From assembly GCF_011927725.1 (NCBI RefSeq), contig NZ_JAATJC010000001.1, forward strand, positions 1,185,001-1,249,000: a DNA stretch of 64,000 bases. The letters run 5' to 3'. Shown here piece after piece: positions 1-6,936 of the stretch. A program made the position numbers and the translations under genes. Under the pieces are notes generated by a model that saw nothing but the letters and a program-made list of their open reading frames with translations, did no database searches and was not told the origin of the DNA. How positions within the stretch are numbered: the first letter of the stretch is position 1; the number at the start of each line of letters is the position of its first letter. Source of the DNA: Sphingomonas kaistensis. Lineage in GTDB: Bacteria > Pseudomonadota > Alphaproteobacteria > Sphingomonadales > Sphingomonadaceae.

Positions 1-732
1 CCCTCGTCGGCGATCGAGGCGGCGCGGATGAATGCCCGGGCAATCGGCCTGATGCTCTCGGCGCATGGAATCAACGTCAACTGCGTCCCCAACCTCGACG
101 TCCGCCAGCCCGACGCGGACAAGGTGGTCGGTGACCGCGCCTACGGCACCGAGCCGATGCAGGTGGCGGCGATCGGCCGCGCGGTCCTCGACGGCATGGC
201 GTCAGCGGGCGTGGTCGGCGTGGTCAAACACATGCCGGGCCATGGCCGCGCCACGGTCGACAGTCACAAGGAATTGCCCCGCGTCACGGCCTCCGCCGAA
301 GAACTCGACAGCGACCTCGAACCCTTCGAGGCCTTGCGCGAGGCGCCGATGGGCATGGTCGCGCACATCCTGTTCGAAGCCTGGGACCGCGAATTGCCGT
401 CCAGCCAGTCGCCTTTCATCATCGAGGAAATCATCCGCAAGCGGATCGGCTTCTCGGGCCTGCTGATGACCGACGACATCGGGATGGAGGCCTTGAACGG
501 CTCGGCCGGCGAGCGGTCGGCCGCGGCGCTTGCGGCCGGCTGCGACCTGACGCTTCATTGCAGTGGCGACTTCGCGGAAATGCTGGATGTCGCCGCGCAC
601 GTCGGGGCAATGGACGGCGAGGCCGAGGGGCGGCTTGCCCGGGCGATGGCCGGGGCCATGCTGGGCGCTTCCGACGGACCCGATTTCGCCGGGGCCGTGG
701 CGGTTCGTGACGAGCTTCTGGCGCTCGCCTGA
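1..732 (+). CDS. nagZ: beta-N-acetylhexosaminidase NagZ (5' end cut by window)
   Basis: Glycoside hydrolase family 3 enzyme that removes N-acetylglucosamine from anhydro-muropeptides during cytoplasmic peptidoglycan recycling. The reading frame is open from base 1, so the N-terminus, with the start codon, lies upstream. Visible family motifs are KHMPGHGRATVDSH, the mobile loop that carries the catalytic histidine, and LLMTDDIGMEAL, which contains the nucleophilic aspartate. About 243 residues are present, against roughly 330-350 for a complete enzyme. It is followed 9 bases later by scpA, and nagZ-scpA-scpB-tat is a familiar alphaproteobacterial order. The family call is firm; only the 5' end is missing. 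Confidence 0.93.
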   Translation, partial: PSSAIEAARMNARAIGLMLSAHGINVNCVPNLDVRQPDADKVVGDRAYGTEPMQVAAIGRAVLDGMASAGVVGVVKHMPGHGRATVDSHKELPRVTASAEELDSDLEPFEALREAPMGMVAHILFEAWDRELPSSQSPFIIEEIIRKRIGFSGLLMTDDIGMEALNGSAGERSAAALAAGCDLTLHCSGDFAEMLDVAAHVGAMDGEAEGRLARAMAGAMLGASDGPDFAGAVAVRDELLALA

Positions 733-741
733 TCCGGCGGC

Positions 742-1488
742 ATGAGCCTGCTCGAGGATACGCCGGACGACACTCTTCAGCTCAGCCTCGGCGCGTGGGA
801 GGGGCCGCTCGACCTGCTGCTCAACCTCGCCCGGGCCCAGAAGGTCGACCTGCACGAGATCTCGATCCTGACCCTGGTCGAGCAATATCTCGACTTCCTG
901 GAGAATGCCCGCGCACTGCGCCTCGAGGTCGCTGCCGATTACCTGGTGATGGCGGCCTGGCTCGCCTACCTCAAATCCTGCCTGCTGCTGCCCAAGGATC
1001 CGACCCAGGACCCGAGCCCCGAGGAACTGGCCGCCTTGCTCCAGCTACGTCTGCAGCGGCTCGACGCGATGCGCGAGGCCGGGGCGCGCCTGATGGGACG
1101 CGACCGCCTGGGACGCGACGTCTTCACTCGCGGCCAGCCCGAAGGATTGCGCCAGATCCGCAAGTCGCGCTGGCAGGTGTCGCTGTTCGAACTTGCCGCG
1201 GCTTACGGACAGGTCCGCGCCCGCTCCGCGCCGGTAATGCACGTCGTCGCGCGCCGGGCGGTGGTGACGCTGGAGGAGGCGATCGAGCGGGTGTCGTCGC
1301 TGATCGGAAGCGCGATCGACTGGACGGTGCTGGAGCTGTTCCTCGAACCGACCGCCGATCCGGAGCGGGCCCGGTCGGCGCTCGCCTCGTCCTTCGTCGC
1401 CGCGCTCGAGCTGGCGCGGCAGGGCCGGGTGGAGCTTCGCCAGGCCCAGCCATTCGCCCCCCTCGAACTGCGGCGGGCACAGCGATGA
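742..1488 (+). CDS. scpA: segregation and condensation protein ScpA
   Basis: Kleisin subunit of the SMC-ScpAB condensin complex that organises and separates the chromosome. The 248-residue protein has the family pattern: an N-terminal domain opening with a WEGPLDLLLNLAR motif that contacts the SMC neck, a variable middle, and a C-terminal winged-helix part. The length is normal. ATG at 742 lies 9 bases after the nagZ stop. The stop codon overlaps the scpB start (ATGA at 1485-1488), so the two subunits are probably translationally coupled. Confidence 0.95.
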   Translation: MSLLEDTPDDTLQLSLGAWEGPLDLLLNLARAQKVDLHEISILTLVEQYLDFLENARALRLEVAADYLVMAAWLAYLKSCLLLPKDPTQDPSPEELAALLQLRLQRLDAMREAGARLMGRDRLGRDVFTRGQPEGLRQIRKSRWQVSLFELAAAYGQVRARSAPVMHVVARRAVVTLEEAIERVSSLIGSAIDWTVLELFLEPTADPERARSALASSFVAALELARQGRVELRQAQPFAPLELRRAQR

Positions 1489-2057
1489 GCGGCGACCGCT
1501 ACGACCGGGCGGTGGAAGCGGTGCTGTTCGCCGCTGCCGAACCGCTTCGGGTCCAGGACATCGTCGCCCATGCCGGCGACGGCGACGTCGGTGCCGCGCT
1601 TGCCGCCATCCAGGCGCTCTATGCCGATCGCGGCATCCGCCTGGTCGAGCGGGGCGGGCGCTGGCACTTCGAAACCGCGCCCGACCTCGCCCACCTCCTG
1701 CGCCGGACGCGCGAGGAGCCGCGCAAGCTGGGCCGCGCCGCGACCGAGACGCTCAGCATTATCGCCTATCACGAGCCCGTCAGCCGGGCCGAGATCGAGG
1801 CGATCCGCGGGGTCCAGACGTCCAAGGGCACGCTGGATGTGCTGATGGAAGCGGGGTGGGTGCGGCCGGCCGGGCGCCGCGACGGCCCGGGGCGACCGCT
1901 GCTTTACGCCACCACGGCAGAGTTCCTGTCCCATTTCGGGCTGACGAGCCGCCGCGACCTGCCGGGAATCGACGATTTGCGCGCCGCCGGGCTCCTGGAG
2001 GCCCCGCAGAGCGTTATACCGGGACTGCAACTAGAAAGCGGCGATGAAGAGGACTAG
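1485..2057 (+). CDS. scpB: segregation and condensation protein ScpB
   Basis: Dimeric winged-helix partner of ScpA in the SMC condensin complex. The 190-residue product starts MSGDRYDRAVEAVLFAA and contains the conserved stretch TETLSIIAYHEPVSRAEIE, followed by RGV and a GRP-type turn, as in known ScpB proteins. The start is the ATG overlapping the scpA stop; the open frame runs further upstream but only as an out-of-frame shadow of scpA. The tail after about residue 165 is variable. The next gene begins 32 bases downstream. Confidence 0.94.
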   Translation: MSGDRYDRAVEAVLFAAAEPLRVQDIVAHAGDGDVGAALAAIQALYADRGIRLVERGGRWHFETAPDLAHLLRRTREEPRKLGRAATETLSIIAYHEPVSRAEIEAIRGVQTSKGTLDVLMEAGWVRPAGRRDGPGRPLLYATTAEFLSHFGLTSRRDLPGIDDLRAAGLLEAPQSVIPGLQLESGDEED

Positions 2058-2089
2058 ATAGCCTCTCACATTAGGGAGTTTTGGTTCTC

Positions 2090-2368
2090 ATGGGCGGTTT
2101 CAGCCTCATTCACTGGCTCATCCTCGGCGTGGTCATCCTGCTCCTGTTCGGCGGCAACCGTTTCTCGTCGATGATGGGCGATGTCGCCAAGGGCCTGAAG
2201 AGCTTCAAGCACGGCATGGCCGATGATGAAGACGAACAGCGTCGCAAGGCCGAGGAGCAGCGCCGCCTGGGTTCGGTCGAGCGCCCCATCGACGTGACGC
2301 CCAACCCGCGCGTGGCCGATCCTGTCGCGCCGCCGCCGCCACCGCCCTCCGACACCATTCCGCGCTGA
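2090..2368 (+). CDS. tatA: Sec-independent translocase protein TatA
   Basis: Pore-forming subunit of the twin-arginine translocase, which moves folded proteins across the inner membrane. The 92-residue protein has the TatA plan: a short N-terminal membrane helix (about residues 5-21), an FGG hinge followed by an amphipathic helix (VAKGLKSFKHGM), and a polar, proline-rich tail. ATG at 2090 is preferred over an in-frame TTG at 2081 because AGGGAG at 2073-2078 is suitably placed and homologues start MGGFS. It heads the tatABC operon, 12 bases before tatB. Confidence 0.95.
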   Translation: MGGFSLIHWLILGVVILLLFGGNRFSSMMGDVAKGLKSFKHGMADDEDEQRRKAEEQRRLGSVERPIDVTPNPRVADPVAPPPPPPSDTIPR

Positions 2369-2380
2369 TCCCGCCGCCGC

Positions 2381-2803
2381 ATGTTCGGCGTCGATTCGAC
2401 GGAGCTGTTGATCATCGCGCTTGCAGCGCTTGTGTTCATCGGACCCAAGGAGCTGCCGGGCGCGATGCGGCAGGTCGGCCGCTGGGTCGGCCGGGCCCGC
2501 GCCCATGCGCGCCATTTCACCGCCGGCATCGAGAACATGATGCGCGAAGCGGAGCTGGAGGAAATGGAAAAGCGCTGGCGCGAGGAAAATGAACGCATCA
2601 TGCGCGATCACCCGGTGGCAGCCCCGTATCCCGGAGCCGCCGAGGCGGTGAGCAGCCCCTTGCCCGCTCCGGAGCCTTCGCCCGCCCCGGAGCCTTCGCC
2701 TGCCGTTGAGGAGGAGCGCACGCCCCCCGCGCCCAGTCTCGCGCCAGACGAGCCCGGGCTTCCGTTGCCCGAGCCCGAGCACCAGCGGCGCGAGCTGCCG
2801 TGA
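2381..2803 (+). CDS. tatB: Sec-independent translocase protein TatB
   Basis: Receptor-complex subunit that works with TatC to bind twin-arginine signal peptides. The 140-residue protein starts MFGVDSTELLIIALAALVFIGPKELP, here seen as one membrane helix, then the conserved GPKELP hinge, and an amphipathic helix (MRQVGRWVGRARAHARHF). The C-terminal third is rich in proline, alanine and glutamate and includes a short PAPEPSP repeat. Its stop overlaps the tatC start (GTGA at 2800-2803). Confidence 0.94.
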   Translation: MFGVDSTELLIIALAALVFIGPKELPGAMRQVGRWVGRARAHARHFTAGIENMMREAELEEMEKRWREENERIMRDHPVAAPYPGAAEAVSSPLPAPEPSPAPEPSPAVEEERTPPAPSLAPDEPGLPLPEPEHQRRELP

Positions 2804-3570
2804 ACGACCTCGACGAGAGTAAGGCGCCCTTATTCGACCATCTGGTCGAGCTGCGGAAGCGGCTGCTCATCTGCATCGCCGTGCTCGTGGTGGCGTTCTT
2901 CGCCTGCTACGCCTTTGCCCGCCCGATCTTCGCGGTCCTGATCCAGCCGCTCAAGGACGCCGGCGAGACGCGGGTGATTTACACCGACGTGTTCGAAGCC
3001 TTCTGGGTGCAGGTGAAGGTCGGTCTGTTCGCGGCGCTAATGATCTGCTTCCCGGTGATCGCGACGCAAGGCTGGCGGTTCGTCGCGCCCGGCCTCTACG
3101 CCAAGGAGAAGAGGGCGGTCCTGCCGTTCCTGCTCCTGACCCCGGTCTTCTTCGGCGGCGGGGCTGCCTTTGCCTATTATCTCGCTATGCCGTGGGCGCT
3201 GCATTTCCTGCTCGGGTTCCAGGGCGACATCGGCGGGGTCAGCCAGGAAGCGTTGCCGGGGGTCGGCAATTACCTGTCCTTCGTGACCCGCTTCCTGTTC
3301 GGCTTCGGGGTCGCCTTCCTCCTGCCGATCCTGCTCATGCTTCTGGAACGGGCAGGACTGGTCACTGCGGCCCAGCTGGCGGCCAAGCGCCGCTACGCCA
3401 TCGTGGGTGCGTTCGCGCTCTCGGCGGTTCTCACCCCACCCGACGCGATCAGCCAGCTGATGCTCGCGATCCCGTTGTGGATGCTCTACGAAAGCTCGAT
3501 CATCGCCATCCGCTTGACCCATTGGCGGGCGAGCCGGCGGGAGCCGCAATCCGCTTCACCCGGCGAGTAA
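2800..3570 (+). CDS. tatC: Sec-independent translocase protein TatC
   Basis: Six-helix membrane subunit that recognises the twin-arginine motif. The 256-residue product opens with the family signature around LFDHLVELRKRLL, whose conserved Glu lies in the cytoplasmic N-terminal region, and shows six hydrophobic segments. The conserved F-E-A-F-W region (TDVFEAFWVQVKVG) is intact. The start is GTG at 2800, overlapping the tatB stop, so synthesis is probably coupled. It is the last gene of the rightward nagZ-scpAB-tatABC run; the gene beyond is convergent. Confidence 0.96.
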   Translation: MNDLDESKAPLFDHLVELRKRLLICIAVLVVAFFACYAFARPIFAVLIQPLKDAGETRVIYTDVFEAFWVQVKVGLFAALMICFPVIATQGWRFVAPGLYAKEKRAVLPFLLLTPVFFGGGAAFAYYLAMPWALHFLLGFQGDIGGVSQEALPGVGNYLSFVTRFLFGFGVAFLLPILLMLLERAGLVTAAQLAAKRRYAIVGAFALSAVLTPPDAISQLMLAIPLWMLYESSIIAIRLTHWRASRREPQSASPGE

Positions 3571-3660
3571 TCGCCCGGTCGACGAGGGATCTCCGCGAGG
3601 CAATGGACCGCGCGTCGTGCAAAGCCAGGATTTCGTGAAGGAACTGCCCCGGACGCAAAG

Positions 3661-3710
3661 CGGGCCCGAAATCGTCACCGGGGGGGGGAGGGTTGACGAC
3701 TTCGGGCCCG
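3661..3710. repeat. long imperfect inverted repeat (17-bp arms)
   Basis: The left arm (3661-3677) and right arm (3694-3710) are reverse complements at 16 of 17 positions, and both contain CGGGCCCGAA. The 16-base loop is mostly G. It sits between the convergent tatC and kinase transcription units, 90 bases past the tatC stop. There is no T-run on either side, so it is not a classical intrinsic terminator. It could be a Rho-associated or RNA-stabilising structure, or a repeat-family element. Confidence 0.7.
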
Positions 3711-3747
3711 TGTAAGCGGATAACGAGAGCGGGGGGGCAAAAGGTCG

Positions 3748-3816
3748 CTATCCGAAGATAAAAACGGTGATGTCGGCGAGGGGTTCCGAGCCGATGTAAA
3801 TTTTTTTGACGGCCAT
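3748..3816 (-). CDS. possible 22-residue peptide downstream of the kinase
   Basis: A short reading frame starting ATG at 3816 encodes MAVKKIYIGSEPLADITVFI plus FG. It begins about 37 bases after the stop of the PhyP-like kinase on the same strand, and a GAGG sequence sits 6 to 8 bases before the ATG. The run of A residues in the Lys-Lys-Ile codons gives the locally AT-rich patch at 3797-3808, which is unusual here. No family is recognised. It could be a small regulatory or membrane-associated peptide, or chance; a good ribosome-binding site and an operon position are the only support. Confidence 0.3.
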   Translation of the reverse strand: MAVKKIYIGSEPLADITVFIFG

Positions 3817-3826
3817 GGATTGGCCT

Positions 3827-3846
3827 CGGCGGGGCGCTCCCCGCCG
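3827..3846 (-). terminator. GC-rich stem-loop after the kinase gene
   Basis: Perfect 8-bp stem (CGGCGGGG / CCCCGCCG) with a 4-base loop, just downstream of the leftward kinase stop. A T-rich tract on the leftward transcript (the A-run of the short ORF) lies some 20 bases further on, so it is not a textbook terminator. It may instead protect or attenuate the message between the kinase and the putative 22-residue peptide. Confidence 0.35.
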
Positions 3847-3853
3847 CGGCGGT

Positions 3854-5416
3854 TTAGACCTGCGGGCGAGGCGCGAAGACCGGGAGATCGACGCTGTAGT
3901 GCCCTTCGGTCCGCTCCAGCACCGAGCGGAGCTGCTTGGCCAGTCCGGCGATGATCCGTTCGAATTGCTGGTGCTCGGCTTGGCTGGCGATGTCGCTCGC
4001 CAGGGCACCGGTGGCGAGGGTGAAGCGCGCGCTGCTGTCGCTGATCCGGTGCAGGGTCAGCGTGACCGGCGCGTCGGGGCGCGTCAGCATCGCATGTTCG
4101 ACGATCTCGGTGGTGAGGAACGCCGTCGCGACCGCCACGTCCTGCGTGGTGTTGAGGCTTTCGAGATCGAGGTTGATGTCGAGCCGGCGGGCGCTGTCGG
4201 GCGCGCTGCCGCGCAGGTTGGAGGCCAGTTCGCTGATCAGCGGACGAAGCGCGATCCCGCGATTTTCCTCCAGCTCGGCGAAATGGTTGCGGTGCACCAC
4301 GGCAAGTGCGTCGACCCGCCGCCCGATTGAGGAATAAGCGTTCTGCGCATCGTCCGACTTGGCGCTGCGGCGATGGATGTTGAGCAGCGACGCGACCACC
4401 TGGAGGTTGTTCTTCACGCGGTGATGCACTTCGCGGACCAGCTTGCGCTGGCCCTCCAGCGCCTCGCCCATGTCCTTTTCGCTCTGCTCGATCCGTTCCA
4501 CCGCGCGGGTGAAGGAGGCGCCGAGCTCGCGGATCTCGATCGCGGATCCGAGCCGCGCGGGCAGCTGCAGCGGGCCCGATCCCGGCTCGTGGGCAGCGAT
4601 CGACTGGCTGATCTTGCGCAGCGGCGACAGCAGGAAGGTGCGGACCACCAGCCAGCTGAGCAGGGCGGCAACGATCCACATCAACAGTGGAAGCAGGATC
4701 AGCAACCGGTCGACCGACGCGATATGCTCGCTCGGAACATCCACCGCGACGTCGATCTGCCCGTTCGCGATCGGCTGCCGGAAGCTCGTGATCGTCATGT
4801 CCGGACCAAGGTTGCCGCTCCGCTCGCCCTCGTCGCTGATCTGGAGCTCGCCGCCGCCTGCGGCGACCAGCGTAAGCCCGGAGGTCCCGGCCCGGGCAGC
4901 GCTGAGCGCCGTGCGGAACTGCTCCCGATCGATCGAGCCGGTCACCGAACCACCGACGATCCCGACCTTGTAGAACAGCCGGCCGCGTTCGGGGACGAGC
5001 CACATGCGGACTTCCTGCGGCGCCACCAGCACCGTCGGGCGGCCGCCGTCGTCGGGCCTGCCGCGCCAGCAGATGCGGGTTCCGAGCGGGTCAGACAGCA
5101 GGAAATTCTCGGGCGCGTTGGGGGCCGCGTCGAGCGCGCGCCTGACCCGGTCGCAGGGATCCCCCTCCGCGCCGAGCTCGCCATTGGCTGCGATCCGGAG
5201 TGCAAGCAGGTTGCGGGCGATCAGGCCGTCGATGGCGCGCACCGCCAGCTGACCCTGGTCCCTTGCGCGTGAGGAAAGTGCGGTATTGGCCTGGTTGATC
5301 CCGCTGCTTGCCGCAGCAACCAGCACCAGCCCCAGCGGAAACAGGGCCGCGCTCATGAAAAGCAGCAGCCTTCCGGCGGTGGGAAGCTGCCGGAACCAGT
5401 TTTTCAGGGATGTCAT
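3854..5416 (-). CDS. phyP: PhyP-like HisKA_2 sensor protein with degenerate ATPase domain
   Basis: Membrane sensor of the general stress response, 520 residues. Order: cytoplasmic N-terminus, membrane helix about 17-37, a periplasmic sensor domain to about 236, membrane helix about 237-259, a HAMP-like linker, then a HisKA_2 dimerisation domain with the phospho-acceptor motif REVHHRVKNNLQ (His331). The C-terminal ATPase-like domain (about 408-515) lacks the N-box Asn: the segment reads TEIVEHAM where active kinases have an E-x-x-x-N-A pattern. No DxGxG box is visible. In Sphingomonas Fr1 the locus-linked PhyP acts against PhyR, so a phosphatase role is inferred here. ATG 5416 follows an in-frame TTG at 5419. 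It lies 31 bases after nepR and is probably co-transcribed with it. Confidence 0.82.
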   Translation of the reverse strand: MTSLKNWFRQLPTAGRLLLFMSAALFPLGLVLVAAASSGINQANTALSSRARDQGQLAVRAIDGLIARNLLALRIAANGELGAEGDPCDRVRRALDAAPNAPENFLLSDPLGTRICWRGRPDDGGRPTVLVAPQEVRMWLVPERGRLFYKVGIVGGSVTGSIDREQFRTALSAARAGTSGLTLVAAGGGELQISDEGERSGNLGPDMTITSFRQPIANGQIDVAVDVPSEHIASVDRLLILLPLLMWIVAALLSWLVVRTFLLSPLRKISQSIAAHEPGSGPLQLPARLGSAIEIRELGASFTRAVERIEQSEKDMGEALEGQRKLVREVHHRVKNNLQVVASLLNIHRRSAKSDDAQNAYSSIGRRVDALAVVHRNHFAELEENRGIALRPLISELASNLRGSAPDSARRLDINLDLESLNTTQDVAVATAFLTTEIVEHAMLTRPDAPVTLTLHRISDSSARFTLATGALASDIASQAEHQQFERIIAGLAKQLRSVLERTEGHYSVDLPVFAPRPQV

Positions 5417-5447
5417 CAAGCAGTCGCCTGAACGAGGTAGGCCCCGC

Positions 5448-5666
5448 TCAGCTCAGCTTGCCAAGAAGGTTGAGGAAATCATCGGGAACGTCTTCGCGCA
5501 GAGCTTCATCATACGCACTGCGCAGCGCCTTGCCGACATCGTCGGCAGCGGGGTTGCGACGCTTCGCGCCCTTTGTGCTCTTCGTCTTGTCGTCCTGTGG
5601 ATGGGACTCGTTGCTATTCGCACTCAATCCTTCGATCCCCTCCCGCCGCAGCGTAGCTTCGCGCAA
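5448..5666 (-). CDS. nepR: anti-sigma factor NepR
   Basis: Small anti-sigma factor that binds EcfG in unstressed cells and is captured by phosphorylated PhyR. The 72-residue protein has a polar disordered N-terminus and the NepR core: GKALRSAYDEALREDVPDDF, then a short LLGKL helix. There is no ATG; the start is taken as TTG 5666, preceded by AAGGA 8 bases upstream. A second TTG lies 13 codons later. Two sigma-EcfG-type promoters upstream point at this gene, so its synthesis should rise with EcfG activity, giving negative feedback. The kinase gene follows on the same strand. Confidence 0.9.
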   Translation of the reverse strand: MREATLRREGIEGLSANSNESHPQDDKTKSTKGAKRRNPAADDVGKALRSAYDEALREDVPDDFLNLLGKLS

Positions 5667-5751
5667 GTTCCTGTCCTTGTGAACGGGCGTAGCGTCTAGC
5701 CCCCTATGAGTCGGGCAGCCGACCCGTCAACCGGGGGCTGCTCGCACACGA

Positions 5752-5776
5752 AACCAAATGCCCGCTTCTTTGTTCC
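5752..5776 (-). promoter_or_regulatory. sigma-EcfG-type promoter, nepR proximal
   Basis: Reading leftward, GGAAC (5772-5776) and GGTT (5752-5755) are separated by 16 bases, matching the alphaproteobacterial general-stress promoter pattern GGAAC-N16/17-(C/G)GTT. It lies about 85 bases before the nepR start. Confidence 0.65.
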
Positions 5777-5794
5777 GACCGCTGAACAAGGAAA

Positions 5795-5819
5795 AACGAA
5801 GTGTCCCGGTGGCGGTTCC
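5795..5819 (-). promoter_or_regulatory. sigma-EcfG-type promoter, nepR distal
   Basis: Reading leftward, GGAAC (5815-5819), a 16-base spacer and CGTT (5795-5798) give an exact match to the general-stress consensus. It lies 43 bases upstream of the proximal match and faces nepR. Being an exact match, it is the stronger of the two candidates. Confidence 0.72.
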
Positions 5820-5903
5820 GCTGCGCCGGGCCTAGGCTTGCAGTTTCGCCGGCCGGCTCCCAATAGGGGCGCTAGATCTGAACACAGGAGCAACGAGATA
5901 CCC

Positions 5904-6704
5904 ATGTCGCTAGGCCAGGAACTCGCGCCGCATCTGCCATTTTTGCGGCGCTACGCCCGCGCCCTGACGGGCAGCCAGACCCATGGCGACGCCTTTGTCC
6001 GTGCCACCCTTGAAGCCATTGTCGCTGCTCCCGAAAGCTTCCCGCGGGAGGTCGAGCCGCGCCTCGGGCTGTACAAGACCTTCCACGCCATCTGGTCGAC
6101 CGCCAACATCGAGGAAGGGTCCGACGGCGATAATGGCCTCGGCAATCCCGAGGCGATCGCGCAGGCCCGTCTCAGCCGGATCACGCCGCTGTCGCGCCAG
6201 GCGCTGCTGCTGACCGCGCTCGAGGGCTTTTCCGCCGCCGACGCCGGCTACCTGATCGGGGCCGAGCCCAACGAGATCGACAATCTCGTCCAGGAAGCGC
6301 TCGGCGAGATCGAGCGCCAGACGCTTGCCGACGTCCTGATCATCGAGGACGAGCCGATCATCGCGATGGACATTGAAACCATCGTCCGTGACCTTGGACA
6401 CAGCGTCACCGGCGTTGCGGTGACCCGCGACGAAGCGGTGGCGCAGGCTCGTGCCCACCCGCCGGGCCTGGTCCTTGCCGACATTCAATTGGCCGACGAT
6501 TCCAGCGGCATCGACGCGGTTCGCGATATCCTTGCCGAGTTTGCGGTTCCGGTCATCTTCATCACTGCCTTCCCGGAACGCCTCCTCACCGGCACCCGGC
6601 CCGAGCCGACGTTCCTGATTACCAAGCCCTTCCAGCGGGCGACGGTGAAGGCGGCGATTGCCCAGGCGCTGTTCTTCGATGCGGCGACCGTACCGGCAGG
6701 CTGA
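5904..6704 (+). CDS. phyR: general stress response regulator PhyR
   Basis: Anti-anti-sigma response regulator of 266 residues. The N-terminal half (about 1-140) is a sigma-like domain that mimics EcfG; the C-terminal half is a receiver with acidic residues in LIIEDEP and phospho-acceptor Asp193 in LADIQL. Phosphorylation exposes the sigma-like domain, which then binds NepR and frees EcfG. ATG 5904 is chosen because homologues start near MSLGQEL; the open frame upstream to 5706 is not protein-like. GGAG lies at 5887-5890. It diverges from nepR and is followed by the EcfG promoter of the next unit. Confidence 0.95.
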   Translation: MSLGQELAPHLPFLRRYARALTGSQTHGDAFVRATLEAIVAAPESFPREVEPRLGLYKTFHAIWSTANIEEGSDGDNGLGNPEAIAQARLSRITPLSRQALLLTALEGFSAADAGYLIGAEPNEIDNLVQEALGEIERQTLADVLIIEDEPIIAMDIETIVRDLGHSVTGVAVTRDEAVAQARAHPPGLVLADIQLADDSSGIDAVRDILAEFAVPVIFITAFPERLLTGTRPEPTFLITKPFQRATVKAAIAQALFFDAATVPAG

Positions 6705-6721
6705 GTCCTCTCGACGGACCG

Positions 6722-6747
6722 GGAACCTTGGTTCCCATCGTTGCGTT
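6722..6747 (+). promoter_or_regulatory. sigma-EcfG-type promoter of the small membrane gene and ecfG
   Basis: GGAAC (6722-6726), a 17-base spacer and CGTT (6744-6747) face rightward, 35 bases before the next start codon. The -35 region is embedded in a perfect palindrome, GGGAACC-TT-GGTTCCC (6721-6736). This arrangement implies that EcfG drives its own gene. Confidence 0.72.
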
Positions 6748-6782
6748 GGCGCTCCAAATACTTTCGGGGAGTGCACTTACTC

Positions 6783-6923
6783 ATGGATCCCAATCATCCG
6801 GATCATCTGACCGGAACCGAAGCGCGTGCCGGGACCACTCCGGGCGTCGCTCGGGTTGCCCTGTTTGGCGGACTGACCCTTGTCATTATCGCCTTTGCAA
6901 TCATCTATTTCGTCGCGGGCTGA
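6783..6923 (+). CDS. 46-residue single-pass membrane protein in the stress locus
   Basis: Short protein with a polar N-terminus (MDPNHPDHLTGTEARAG) and one membrane helix (about 25-43, FGGLTLVIIAFAIIYFVAG). ATG 6783 has a strong GGGGAG at 6767-6772. It lies directly behind an EcfG-type promoter and 13 bases before ecfG, so it is almost certainly part of the stress regulon. I do not recognise a named family. Its position suggests a membrane component or signal for the EcfG circuit, but nothing in the sequence shows a function. Confidence 0.7.
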   Translation: MDPNHPDHLTGTEARAGTTPGVARVALFGGLTLVIIAFAIIYFVAG

Positions 6924-6936
6924 GTTGGAGTGCGCG

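Noticed and set aside
6722..6736. A leftward EcfG promoter made from the second arm of the phyR-ecfG palindrome
   Set aside because: GGAAC is present on that strand, but no (C/G)GTT occurs 16-17 bases downstream and no leftward gene would benefit.
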